DNA of 64,000 nucleotides, from contig NZ_REFY01000008.1 in assembly GCF_003841485.1 (NCBI RefSeq), positions 1 through 64,000 on the forward strand, given 5' to 3'. Position numbers and translations under genes: made by a program. Origin of the DNA: Natrarchaeobius halalkaliphilus. Lineage in GTDB: Archaea; Halobacteriota; Halobacteria; Halobacteriales; Natrialbaceae. The notes beneath the pieces were generated by a model. That model had not been told where the DNA came from. It was given only the letters and a program-made list of their open reading frames with translations, and searched no databases. Below are positions 50,496-58,481 of the stretch, in pieces (positions within the stretch are counted from its first letter, which is position 1; each line of letters opens with the position of its first letter).

Positions 50496-50737
50496 AGGTC
50501 GGCCTCCAGTTCGATAGTGAGCACGCCGTTTTTCATAAACGTGTGCGCGTCACCTGCGTCGTCGGGCAACTCGAGTTCGTACTGATCGCCACCGTCGACG
50601 ACGATGACGGTGCCGCCGACCAGATCGACAGTAGCCTCGCTTCGTGGGCCGAAATCGACCGCGAGCATCGAGTGATCGTCGTACTCATAGCGTCGGACCG
50701 CCTGGCCTGTTTCGTGGGCGAAGTGTTCGATGTTCAT
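50492..50737 (-). CDS. DUF7127 family protein coupled to Cdc48
   Basis: An 81-residue acidic beta-rich protein: [40 protein letters not shown] and [17 protein letters not shown]. The ending resembles small heat-shock (Hsp20/alpha-crystallin) strands. I recall it as DUF7127, found next to cdc48 in haloarchaea. The stop TGA overlaps the Cdc48 ATG in ATGA. It may be a co-factor or substrate adaptor for Cdc48; this is inference from coupling only. Confidence 0.72.
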   Translation of the reverse strand: MNIEHFAHETGQAVRRYEYDDHSMLAVDFGPRSEATVDLVGGTVIVVDGGDQYELELPDDAGDAHTFMKNGVLTIELEADL

Positions 50738-50768
50738 GTTGTAACTAACCAGAAGTAAGCTATCAAAC

Positions 50769-50776
50769 TATATAAA
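50769..50776 (-). promoter_or_regulatory. TATA box of the DUF7127-cdc48 operon
   Basis: TTTATATAG (minus strand) lies about 32-40 bases upstream of the ATG at 50737. It is followed by TTTGATAGCTTACTTCTGG and would give a very short leader. Confidence 0.6.
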
Positions 50777-50933
50777 CCCTTCGCCCAATAACACGGAGAG
50801 GGCGGTACGATAGGCGAAAGACCATTGTTCGTAGTTCAGGTATTTCGACGATTCGTATCGATCGACCTCCGTCGCGGTCACCGGCTCCGGCAGAAATCCA
50901 GTCTTTATGCGGTCGCCGCTCGTGTGAGATGGT

Positions 50934-51710
50934 ATGCACACGGTATCACACCACGGGCGCGAGACCGCCTACGAGGTGACCGACCGGGGTGGAAACGGGC
51001 CGTCGGTCTGTTGCGTCCACGGAACCGGATCCACGCACGCTCGCTGGCGTGCACAACTGCCTCTCGCGGATCGGAATCCGCTCGTCGCCCTCGATCTCAG
51101 CGGCCACGGCTCGTCCGACGATATCGAGGCGGAAGCGGGGTACTCGGCCCTTTCGGCGTACGCTGACGACGTACTCGCCGTCACCGACGCGACGGGTGCG
51201 AGCGTCCTGCTCGGAAGTTCGCTCGGCGGTGCAGCGATCATGCACGCCATCGTCGAACGGGACGTCCGCCCCGATGCGGCGATCCTGACCGGAGCCGGCG
51301 CACGACTCGGCGTTCTCGAGGACCTCCTCATCTGGCTGGAAACCGACTTCGATCGGGCGATCGAATTCCTCCACGAACCGGGACGTCTCTTTTCCGACCC
51401 CGAGCCGGCGTTACTGGAGCGATCCAAGGCGGCGATGAGCGACTGCGGACAGCCGGTCGTCCGACGTGACTTCGAAACCTGCCACACGTTTGACGTTCGT
51501 AGCGATCTTTCAAAAATCGACGTTCCCGTTCTCGCGATCTGTGGGGAACGCGACCAGTTAACGCCGCCCTGGTTTCACGAGTACCTCGCCGACGAGATTC
51601 CCGACGCGTCGGTCGTCACCATCGAAGACGCCGCCCACCTCGTGATGTTGGAGCAACCGGCGGCGTTCAACGAGACCGTTCGGGAGTTTCTGGAGACGGT
51701 CGAGGGCTGA
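50934..51710 (+). CDS. Alpha/beta hydrolase
   Basis: A 258-residue alpha/beta-hydrolase-fold protein. Oxyanion loop VCCVHGTGSTHARWRAQLPL (about 25-44, HGTG), nucleophile elbow SVLLGSSLGGAAIMHA (about 88-103, GSSLG with Ser 94), the acid in CGERDQLTPPWFHEY (about 201-215) and the catalytic His in EDAAHLVMLEQPAAF (about 231-245) form a complete triad. It probably hydrolyses an ester; the substrate is unknown. It ends directly at an inverted repeat. Confidence 0.85.
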   Translation: MHTVSHHGRETAYEVTDRGGNGPSVCCVHGTGSTHARWRAQLPLADRNPLVALDLSGHGSSDDIEAEAGYSALSAYADDVLAVTDATGASVLLGSSLGGAAIMHAIVERDVRPDAAILTGAGARLGVLEDLLIWLETDFDRAIEFLHEPGRLFSDPEPALLERSKAAMSDCGQPVVRRDFETCHTFDVRSDLSKIDVPVLAICGERDQLTPPWFHEYLADEIPDASVVTIEDAAHLVMLEQPAAFNETVREFLETVEG

Positions 51711-51787
51711 TACGGTCCGCTGTAAGTCAGTATCGGCGTATCCGGAGCCGGGTTCCGGGTGCGCCGGTAAACAGTTACAGCAGACCG
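51711..51787. repeat. 77-base long inverted repeat element (copy 2)
   Basis: The arms read TACGGTCCGCTGTAAGTCAG...GTATCGGCGTATCCGGA and, from the other side, CGGTCTGCTGTAACTGTTTA...CCGGCGCACCCGGA, so most of the arm pairs with mismatches around a short GC loop. The arm plan and outer GGTCxGCTGTAA sequence match copy 1 at 32454-32535. Sitting between convergent genes, it may serve as a bidirectional terminator as well as being a dispersed element. Confidence 0.7.
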
Positions 51788-51797
51788 CCGCGCGTTC

Positions 51798-52610
51798 TCA
51801 GTACAGATCCTCGAGGTCGTCCGCTTCGTGGCTGTGTTCTGGCGCGGGGAAGCTACCGGATTCGACGGCCGAAACGTACTCATCGATCGCAGATTCCATC
51901 TCCCGGCGGACCGTTCCGAACTGTTTGGAAAACGAGGGGGACCACGCACTCAACCCGACCACGTCGTCGACGACGAGCACCTGTCCGTCGCAGTCGGGGC
52001 CGGCACCGATTCCGATCGTCGGTATGTCGAGGGCGTCGGTGACGTCGGCCGCGAGGTTCGACGGGACGTGCTCCAGGACGAGCGAGAACGCGCCGGCGTT
52101 CTCGTGTGCACGCGCGAGTTCCAGAATTCGTTCGGCCCCGTCCTGGTCGGTCCCCTGTCTCGGATACCCGCCGTACTGATTGACGTGTTGTGGTGTCAGG
52201 CCGAGGTGTGCCATCACCGGAATGCCGAGTTGAACCATTCGTTCGGTGAGCGAGACGGTGTGTTGACCGCACTCGAGTTTGACCGCGTGGGCACCCTCGT
52301 CTTTGAGCATTCGGCCGGCGTTCTCGATGCTGTCTGCCTCGTCGACGCCGATCGAGAGAAAGGGCATATCCGCGACGACGAGAGCGTCCTCCGTCGATCT
52401 GGAAACCGCGCCGACGTGGCGAGCAAGGTCTTCGACGGTGACGGGAAGCGTCGTCTCGTATCCGAGACTCGTGTTACCGACGCTGTCACCGACGAGGATC
52501 ACGTCCACGTCGGCCTCGTCGACGATTTCGGCCGTTGGGGCGTCGTAAGCCGTCAACATCGTGATCGGTTCCTCCCCGGATTTCGCCCTGACGTCCCGTA
52601 CGGTGGGCAT
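51798..52610 (-). CDS. panB: 3-Methyl-2-oxobutanoate hydroxymethyltransferase
   Basis: A 270-residue (beta/alpha)8 enzyme of pantothenate and CoA synthesis that makes ketopantoate. TMLTAYDAPTAEIVDEADVD (about 18-37), VGDSVGNTSLGYETTLPVTV (metal-binding Asp, about 41-60), VADMPFLSIG (about 80-89), AHAVKLECG (about 106-114, catalytic Lys), and TIGIGAGPDCDGQVLVVDDV (about 200-219) are the family motifs. The start MPTVRDVRAK at 52610 is standard; a longer frame upstream lacks homology. Tetrahydrofolate or tetrahydromethanopterin-type C1 donors are used by different archaea. Confidence 0.93.
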   Translation of the reverse strand: MPTVRDVRAKSGEEPITMLTAYDAPTAEIVDEADVDVILVGDSVGNTSLGYETTLPVTVEDLARHVGAVSRSTEDALVVADMPFLSIGVDEADSIENAGRMLKDEGAHAVKLECGQHTVSLTERMVQLGIPVMAHLGLTPQHVNQYGGYPRQGTDQDGAERILELARAHENAGAFSLVLEHVPSNLAADVTDALDIPTIGIGAGPDCDGQVLVVDDVVGLSAWSPSFSKQFGTVRREMESAIDEYVSAVESGSFPAPEHSHEADDLEDLY

Positions 52611-52745
52611 AGACGCTGATTCGCCTCCGTGGACTAAACGCCATCGTTCCGCGGCGCTCTCGGCACGAACGCTCTCCGGAACGAGGCGTGCGCGGTCACG
52701 CAACGACCCGCGACGCTTAAGAGGACCGGGTCAGGAGTGACAGTC

Positions 52746-52988
52746 GTGCCAGAACCCGTCGAAACGACCACGCCCGACGGCGTCGACTACGGCTGGGTGA
52801 TGCAAGTTACCTTCGTCGTCACGATCGTCGTCGGCGCGCCGATCGTCGCCCTACTCTCGCTGTCCGCCGAGCTTCCGACCTGGGGTGTGCGAGCGGAGTT
52901 CGCGATCCGGGTGGGTGCGCCGATCTGGTTCGCGACTGCCGTCGTCGTCTTCGTGTACGCAAAGCGGACACGGACGGACCGGACGTGA
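52746..52988 (+). CDS. DUF5822 family small membrane protein
   Basis: An 80-residue protein, starting at a GTG. PEPVETTTPDGVDYGWVMQV is the conserved N-terminus; two membrane spans follow, about 17-39 (MQVTFVVTIVVGAPIVALLS) and 54-73 (VGAPIWFATAVVVFVYAKR). I recall the family as DUF5822, restricted to Halobacteria. A GTG nine bases upstream (52737) is a possible alternative start. It is divergent from panB with 135 bases between. Confidence 0.7.
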   Translation: MPEPVETTTPDGVDYGWVMQVTFVVTIVVGAPIVALLSLSAELPTWGVRAEFAIRVGAPIWFATAVVVFVYAKRTRTDRT

Positions 52989-53070
52989 CCCAACTCGACC
53001 GCTGAACTGAGTGCGAGGAAACCCGCCACCGGTCGACGTGACGTCGCCCGGGTGCGCCGGTGATGAGGAT

Positions 53071-53595
53071 CTATTCGTGGACGTACTCGAAGGCCGTTCC
53101 CGCCCGTTCGGCCGTCAGTTCGTCGCTCGGGGAGTCTCCGATGAACAGCGTCCGCTCCGGGACGGCGTCGAGTTTGTCGACTGCCTCGAGTAACGGCTCC
53201 GGGTAGGGTTTTTGGCGCGCAACGGTGTCGCGGCCGACGACGATGTCGACCGCCTCGTCGAGGCCGTGTCGATCGAGCGCGATTCGACAGGCCGTTTCGC
53301 AGTTGAGCGAGCAGACGCCGACGGGGACCGACCGCTCTTCGAGGTCGTCCGCGTGGGCCAGTCGCGGGGACGTCGGCGCACCCTCGCGTTCGTGGGCGGC
53401 GACGGCCGAGTGAGCCTCGGTTTCGAGGTCGAACTCCGGTGCCCTCTCGAGGAGATCCCAGATATCCGTCGTCGGCGGTTCGACGTCCGCCGAGTCGTAC
53501 ACCGCGAGAACGTCGGCGGCGACTGCGTTCCAGTCGACGTCGAGTTCGACGAGCGTTCCATCCAGATCGTAAACGACGGCGTCGTAGTCGGTCAT
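53071..53595 (-). CDS. HAD-superfamily phosphatase (phosphoglycolate-phosphatase-like)
   Basis: A 174-residue HAD hydrolase. The nucleophile motif AVVYDLDGTLVELDVDW (DxDGT, about 6-22), motif II VCSLNCETACRIAL (about 93-106), the Lys in ARQKPYPEPLLEAVD (about 124-138), and LFIGDSPSDELTAERAG (about 149-165, motif IV GDxxxD) are complete. The cap domain is short, as in subclass IA. Substrate is unknown. The stop is 60 bases past the end of the small membrane-protein gene, convergently. Confidence 0.83.
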   Translation of the reverse strand: MTDYDAVVYDLDGTLVELDVDWNAVAADVLAVYDSADVEPPTTDIWDLLERAPEFDLETEAHSAVAAHEREGAPTSPRLAHADDLEERSVPVGVCSLNCETACRIALDRHGLDEAVDIVVGRDTVARQKPYPEPLLEAVDKLDAVPERTLFIGDSPSDELTAERAGTAFEYVHE

Positions 53596-53673
53596 ACCCG
53601 CAGTTCGTGGTCGATGCCGATATACTGTCGGTCGTGATCGCAGTCGGTGAGACGACCGCCCTGCCGGTAATCG

Positions 53674-54945
53674 CTATTCGAGGCGAGCCAGCCGGTTGAG
53701 GGCGTACACCGTTCGGAGGACGTCGACGCTCTGTCCCCGATCGAAAACGAGTTCGTCCGTCTCGAGGACGTGAGCCAGGGTGTCCTCGGAGGCGTGTTCG
53801 GGCGCAGCCGAAATGCCTGCGTCGTTCTCCGTGACCCATTCCATGACGCGGAGATCGCTCTTCGAATCGCCCATCACGAGCGCGAACGGATCGTCGACGC
53901 CGAGTACGTCGAGCGCTCGTTCGACGCCGACCACTTTGTTCAACTCGAGGCTTCCGATTTCGGCCGCGTCTGCCTCGTAGTACGCGACGTCGATTCGCTC
54001 GAGGACGGCCGAGAGTTCGTCCGGAACGCCACCGACGTCGAGGTCGGGGTACGCACCCTCGCGCTCGAGAACGGTCCGGATTTCGGGGTCCTGGGTGGCG
54101 TAGAAGGTTCGGGTCCAGTCGACGACGGCTTCGGAGTCGCTCTCGCCGTCGTCGCTCACACCGATCGAGTCGAGTTCGATGGCGATCGCATCGGCCAGCA
54201 GGTCGATCAGGTAAACCAGCGCCTCGTCGATGATCTCCCGGGCGCTCGTCGAACCGGTCTCGTAGTTCGGCTTCATCGTCACGTTGAACTCGTTGCCCTG
54301 GAGGTGACAGCCCCGCCGAAGCTGCTCGGGAGCCTCCGGAAGCACCCGTGAGCGAATATCGTCGAAAACGTCCCTGATTTCCGGCTCGAGGTCCTCGTAA
54401 AGTAGCTGTTTGGTCTCCGCGCCGTGGCCCGGCGTGAACACTCCGGTCCCGGCCTCGTAGACGATCGAGAGATCGCCGGAGTGGACGATTTCGCTTCCGA
54501 GACCCTGGATCGCGAACCCCTTGACGTTCTCGAGTGTCTGGCCGGTACAGATGACGATCGGAACGCCGGCGTCGTAAAACTCCGTCAGGACGTACAGCGT
54601 CTCCCGCGGGATCTCGTTGTCGGTTCCGCCGGCCGACCGTAGCGTCTCGTCGACGTCGAGAACGAGGACGTTCACGTCGCGTCCGTACTTGGTCTCGAGA
54701 TCCAGCGCGGTAAACGCCTGATCCCGGTTCGCCCGCGAGGCGACCTCCGCGAACGTCTCTCCCGCTGCGAAGCCCGTTCGGATCTCGTCCTTTCGGCGTT
54801 CGAGTTCCTCGGTCGCCGTCTGCCAGTGCTCGAGTGCCACTCGGGAGTCGACGGCCGGAAAGATGTCGACGAACTCCTGATATTCGCGCAGCGTCTGCGT
54901 ATCGTACTCATCGAAGAGCCGATAGACGAGATCGTATCGTTCCAT
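53674..54945 (-). CDS. HAD-superfamily IIB-like hydrolase
   Basis: A 423-residue protein. The first 90 residues are helical and unlike other HADs (YDLVYRLFDEYDTQTLREYQ...). The HAD part begins VNVLVLDVDETLRSAGGTDN (about 91-110) with the DxDET nucleophile, then VPIVICTGQTLENVKGF (motif II Thr, about 127-143), a long cap (about 170-330), LNKVVGVERALDVLGV (catalytic Lys, about 350) and FALVMGDSKSDLRVM (motif IV, about 368-382). This resembles sucrose-phosphatase-like type IIB. Substrate is unknown. The start at 54945 follows a promoter shared with gfcR. Confidence 0.75.
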   Translation of the reverse strand: MERYDLVYRLFDEYDTQTLREYQEFVDIFPAVDSRVALEHWQTATEELERRKDEIRTGFAAGETFAEVASRANRDQAFTALDLETKYGRDVNVLVLDVDETLRSAGGTDNEIPRETLYVLTEFYDAGVPIVICTGQTLENVKGFAIQGLGSEIVHSGDLSIVYEAGTGVFTPGHGAETKQLLYEDLEPEIRDVFDDIRSRVLPEAPEQLRRGCHLQGNEFNVTMKPNYETGSTSAREIIDEALVYLIDLLADAIAIELDSIGVSDDGESDSEAVVDWTRTFYATQDPEIRTVLEREGAYPDLDVGGVPDELSAVLERIDVAYYEADAAEIGSLELNKVVGVERALDVLGVDDPFALVMGDSKSDLRVMEWVTENDAGISAAPEHASEDTLAHVLETDELVFDRGQSVDVLRTVYALNRLARLE

Positions 54946-55008
54946 ATCACGAACAGGCTGTTTCAGGGAGTTATAGGTTCCCCACGGCGCTCGCCGGACG
55001 ACGATACG

Positions 55009-55035
55009 ACTATAAAAACGGCGACCGAATCGCCG
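55009..55035 (+). promoter_or_regulatory. TATA box and operator-like inverted repeat of gfcR
   Basis: TATAAAAAC starts at about 55010, some 30 bases upstream of the ATG at 55040. It is followed by CGGCGA (55019-55024) and its complement TCGCCG (55030-55035) around five bases. A regulator bound here would cover the likely transcription start. Autoregulation by GfcR is possible. Confidence 0.5.
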
Positions 55036-55039
55036 GTAT

Positions 55040-55690
55040 ATGAAGAACGTTGACGATCTGATCGAGAGTGCAGCCGAGCTCGCCACTCGCGGGCTGTCCA
55101 AGGGTGAGATCGCGGACGAGCTCAACGTCTCCCGCGAGACGGCGAGCTGGCTGGTCGAACGGAGCGACACGGCACCGACGGGTCAAAGCGCCGCGGACAC
55201 GAACGAGCGATCCGTCGGCGGACCACAGGACATCCACGTCGACTGGTCCGCGATCGGCCGCGACAGCAAGCGGATGGAATACATCGCGGCTGCGATGGCG
55301 GATATGCTCGCCAAGCACGGCGAAGACGTCGATCTGACGGTCGGTATCGAGAAAGCCGGCGGCCCGGTCGCGACGCTCGTCGCACGCGAACTCGAGACCG
55401 ACCTCTCGACGTACACTCCGGCGAAGCATCAGTGGGAGGAAGGCGACATGGACGATCTCGGCGGAACGTTTTCGCGGAACTTCGCCGGAATTCGAAACCG
55501 CGAATGCTACGTCGTCGACGACACGATCACGAGCGGGACCACGATGCGCGAGACGATCGACGCGATCCGTGCACAGGGTGGCGATCCGCTCGCGTGCATC
55601 GTCCTCGCGGACAAACAGGGGATCGAAGAGGTCGACGGCGTTCCCGTCTACTCGCTGTTACAGGTCATCAGCGTTGGCAAGGACGAGTGA
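55040..55690 (+). CDS. gfcR: GfcR transcriptional regulator (phosphoribosyltransferase-like)
   Basis: A 216-residue protein combining an N-terminal helix-turn-helix (about 14-45, RGLSKGEIADELNVSRETAS) with an orotate phosphoribosyltransferase-like domain. The PRPP loop ECYVVDDTITSGTTMRETID (about 155-174) is intact. In Haloferax volcanii GfcR activates genes for glucose and fructose breakdown, apparently sensing a sugar-derived metabolite through this domain. The protein is well conserved in length and motifs, so the same role is likely here. Confidence 0.92.
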   Translation: MKNVDDLIESAAELATRGLSKGEIADELNVSRETASWLVERSDTAPTGQSAADTNERSVGGPQDIHVDWSAIGRDSKRMEYIAAAMADMLAKHGEDVDLTVGIEKAGGPVATLVARELETDLSTYTPAKHQWEEGDMDDLGGTFSRNFAGIRNRECYVVDDTITSGTTMRETIDAIRAQGGDPLACIVLADKQGIEEVDGVPVYSLLQVISVGKDE

Positions 55691-55708
55691 TCGGCGTCCC
55701 GGTCGGAC

Positions 55709-56533
55709 TCAGTCCTCGAGTGATAGTCCGGCGTGCCAGCTGTCGACGCCCTCCTCGCGCTTTCGTTCGTCCATCTTCGCGAGCAGATGGACCGCGAGCG
55801 TCGCGGTTTCTGCGGCTCGCGACTCGCCCTCGACCCGGAACTCGCCGCCATCGCGGTCGGCGTAGACGGTACAGACTGCACCCGCCCGAAGCCCGTACAA
55901 CGTCGCGAGCGTACAGATCGCGCTGGCTTCCATCTCGATGTTCGCGACGTTTGCCTCGGTAAGCTGATCGACGAGGTCGCTCGAGCCGGCGGCCTCGAAC
56001 CCGTCGAATCCGGGTCGACCCTGACCCGCATAGAAGGAGTCGGCGCTCATCGTCAGCCCCGTGTGGTAGTCGTAGCCGAGACGTTCGGCCGCCGCGATCA
56101 ACGCGGAGACGACCTCGTGATCCGCGACGGCGGGGTAGTCCTCGCGAACGTACTCCGCGGTCGTTCCCTCCTGGCGGACTGCGCCTGTCGTGATGACGAG
56201 GTCACCCACGTTCATTTCGGGCTGGAGCGCGCCGCACGACCCCACCCGGATGAACGTCTTACAGCCCACGCGTGCGAGCTCTTCGACCGCGATGGCCGCG
56301 GACGGACTGCCGATTCCCGTCGAGGTGACCGAGATCGGGGTCCCCTCGACGGTCCCCGTCGCCGTCCGGTACTCGCGGTGGTGTGCCCTGCTCTCGTGGT
56401 CGTCCCAGTGTGCGACGATCTTCTCGAGTCGCTCGGGGTTTCCCGGCAGGAGAACGGTCTCCGCGACGTCGTCCGCGCTCACCTCGAGGTGGTACTGTTC
56501 GTCGGCGTTCGGATCCTCGCTGTCCGCGTTCAT
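55709..56533 (-). CDS. udp: Nucleoside phosphorylase (uridine-phosphorylase family)
   Basis: A 274-residue NP-I family enzyme that cleaves nucleosides with phosphate. VLLPGNPERLEKIVAHWDDH (about 28-47) is the phosphate-binding PGNPxR, TSTGIGSPSAAIAVEELARV (about 69-88), FIRVGSCGALQPEMNVGDLV (about 94-113), and EANVANIEMEASAICTLATL (about 189-208) carries the MEx(A/S) substrate site. The uridine assignment is based on overall pattern; purine specificity is not excluded. It is convergent with gfcR, 18 bases apart. Confidence 0.85.
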   Translation of the reverse strand: MNADSEDPNADEQYHLEVSADDVAETVLLPGNPERLEKIVAHWDDHESRAHHREYRTATGTVEGTPISVTSTGIGSPSAAIAVEELARVGCKTFIRVGSCGALQPEMNVGDLVITTGAVRQEGTTAEYVREDYPAVADHEVVSALIAAAERLGYDYHTGLTMSADSFYAGQGRPGFDGFEAAGSSDLVDQLTEANVANIEMEASAICTLATLYGLRAGAVCTVYADRDGGEFRVEGESRAAETATLAVHLLAKMDERKREEGVDSWHAGLSLED

Positions 56534-56592
56534 CTAGTCGAGGCGGTTCGTCGCGGCGCTGTATATAACTGCAGGGCGGTCGTGGACGTGAT

Positions 56593-57024
56593 ATGGAGCA
56601 CGGACGGCTCACGGACACCTACGTGGCGGCGGTCCAACACGATCTCGTTGACCTTCCCGAGGGGACGACGCTGGTTGGGGTCGTTCGAAAGCCGACGGCG
56701 TGGTTTCACGCCGCCGTCGACGAGAATCGACCGTCACTCGGCCCGCCGAGGACGCTCCTCGAATCGACCCGGGAAACCGTAGACGATCTGAAAATGCGCG
56801 GCATCTGCGACGAGGGTGCACACAACGCGGCCTGGGAGCAGGTCGAATTCGACGAGCGGTACCGGACGTACATAGAGACGTCACCGGAGGCACAGGCTGC
56901 ACTTTCCGATCTCGAAGGACGACTCGCGTCCGGCGAGTCGCTTGCACTCGTCTGTTTCGAGAACACCGACAAGAAGCGCTGTCACCGGTCGATCCTTCGT
57001 GACCGCCTCGACGAACGGGCGTGA
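56593..57024 (+). CDS. DUF488 family protein
   Basis: A 143-residue protein of the DUF488 family of small alpha/beta proteins. It has a central TLVGVVRKPTAWFHAAVDEN (about 24-43), FDERYRTYIETSPEAQAALS, and the tail SLALVCFENTDKKRCHRSIL (about 116-135), which matches the family's LLCxExxxxxCHR motif. The function is unknown. It is divergent from the nucleoside phosphorylase. Confidence 0.8.
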   Translation: MEHGRLTDTYVAAVQHDLVDLPEGTTLVGVVRKPTAWFHAAVDENRPSLGPPRTLLESTRETVDDLKMRGICDEGAHNAAWEQVEFDERYRTYIETSPEAQAALSDLEGRLASGESLALVCFENTDKKRCHRSILRDRLDERA

Positions 57025-57089
57025 GACGACCGGCGCAGGGAGTCCAGAACCGCCGGCCTGGGCAATCCTCGAGCCGGTCTCGCTGGTTC

Positions 57090-57290
57090 TCACAGCCGAT
57101 CCGTGAGAGCGGTGACGACGTTCGTCGACGCGAGCACGGCCGAGACGATCGCCGCGACGACCACTGCCACGAACACGTACCGAGCCACGGTGAACGGGTC
57201 GGGCGGGGAGACCATCGACGCGACCACGATAGCGACGCCGCCCACCACCAGAAACGTCCCTAGAAACTGACCGACGGGTGACGAACTCAT
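57090..57290 (-). CDS. Small membrane protein, two helices
   Basis: A 66-residue protein: MSSSPVGQFLGTFLVVGGVA leading to IVVASMVSPPDPFTVARYVF and a second helix VFVAVVVAAIVSAVLAS. The V-S-P-P-D-P-F loop is a conserved feature of a haloarchaeal family that I recall as DUF7534. The start at 57290 is preferred since upstream in-frame codons read as noncoding. The function is unknown. Confidence 0.65.
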   Translation of the reverse strand: MSSSPVGQFLGTFLVVGGVAIVVASMVSPPDPFTVARYVFVAVVVAAIVSAVLASTNVVTALTDRL

Positions 57291-57540
57291 ACCGAACTGT
57301 TCTCCCTCAGTGAAATATCTGTTGCGCCCGAGAGGAGCCGTCCAGATTCGAGGGGTCGACGATTTCCATACCGGAACGGAATATCTCATCGGATCGGCTG
57401 GCGAACGAACCGTACCCGCAGCGCACTCGACGCTGATCGATCGAACGTCCGGTGAACATCATTATCGATAGTTAGATATTCTCACAATCATGTCTATTAG
57501 CGTATTCTTATCGTCTCTCACGACGTACGTTCACCCTCAC

Positions 57541-58389
57541 ATGGGATCAACTATCGACGACCCATCTTACACCGATGGTGAATCCGAACCGGTGGACGCA
57601 CGCAAAGACCGCTCGAGGCTGGCCGCCGTTCGGTTCGGGATTTTCTACGTGCCGCTGGCAGTGGCCGGCGCGATGACAGTCGTGTTTCTCCCGGACTTAC
57701 TCGCTACGCTCGTGACGGGCTGGACCGCCGAGGGTGGTGCCGAACTCGGCATCCACCGACTGCACGTGATGGGCATCGCCACCGTCGTGGGGGTGTTCTT
57801 GCTCGGGCTGTTTGCACAGGCGATCCGCCCGAAACAGCGCGTCGCCTCGATGTGGGGCGCGTTCGTCATCATTCTCGCCGTAACCGCCGGAACCGTCGGA
57901 TACGGAGTCGGACGCCCGGAAGAGGTCATTCCGTTTCTCATCGTGACGACCGTCGCACTCGTTGCCCACCCGGCGGGTCGACAGCTGTTCCGTCGGAGTG
58001 ACTCCTACAGTCCGGCGCTCCTGGCGCTGGTCGCCGTCGCCGCCGTGCCGCTGCTCGCGTTCGTCGCGACGCAGCTGAGTCTCTCCTCGAGCCCGGTCGA
58101 TCCGCACGCGCTCGACGGTCACTACGTGATGATGGCCGGTCTCGCGATCGCGCCGCTCGCCTACGGCGTGTTCGCGGCAACCGGGTTCGTCGGCTGGCGC
58201 CTCGCCGCGTGGCTCGCCGCCCTTCCGATGGCCTACTACGGCTTGCTGGCGATCTCGTTTCCCGCACAGTCCGGAGCGGCGGGACCGGGCTGGGCGGTCG
58301 CGGCGATCCTCTGGGCGATCGCGTTCGTCGCGGTCGCGGAATACTCACGCACGGGATCGTCCACGCTGCTCCGGCGGGATCGGAACTGA
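57541..58389 (+). CDS. Polytopic membrane protein
   Basis: A 282-residue protein with about seven hydrophobic spans beginning near residue 29 (FGIFYVPLAVAGAMTVVFLP). GIHRLHVMGIATVVGVFLLG near residues 73-92 has a conserved-looking H-R-x-H in a membrane context. There is no transporter signature. The ATG at 57541 is used; an upstream ATG at 57490 would add 17 residues next to a likely promoter. The next gene is an ACR3-like transporter in the same direction, 92 bases later. Confidence 0.6.
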   Translation: MGSTIDDPSYTDGESEPVDARKDRSRLAAVRFGIFYVPLAVAGAMTVVFLPDLLATLVTGWTAEGGAELGIHRLHVMGIATVVGVFLLGLFAQAIRPKQRVASMWGAFVIILAVTAGTVGYGVGRPEEVIPFLIVTTVALVAHPAGRQLFRRSDSYSPALLALVAVAAVPLLAFVATQLSLSSSPVDPHALDGHYVMMAGLAIAPLAYGVFAATGFVGWRLAAWLAALPMAYYGLLAISFPAQSGAAGPGWAVAAILWAIAFVAVAEYSRTGSSTLLRRDRN

Positions 58390-58481
58390 ACCATTCGGCG
58401 ACGTGGTCCGTCCGGATCGGTCGGATCGGATGGTCGAGTCAGTTCCGGGTTTGTTAACCGATATCCCCTCCGAGGGTACCC

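Noticed and set aside
48264-50585. 773-codon frame on the plus strand
   Set aside because: Entirely opposite cdc48. No motif is recognised and the minus-strand protein is unmistakable.
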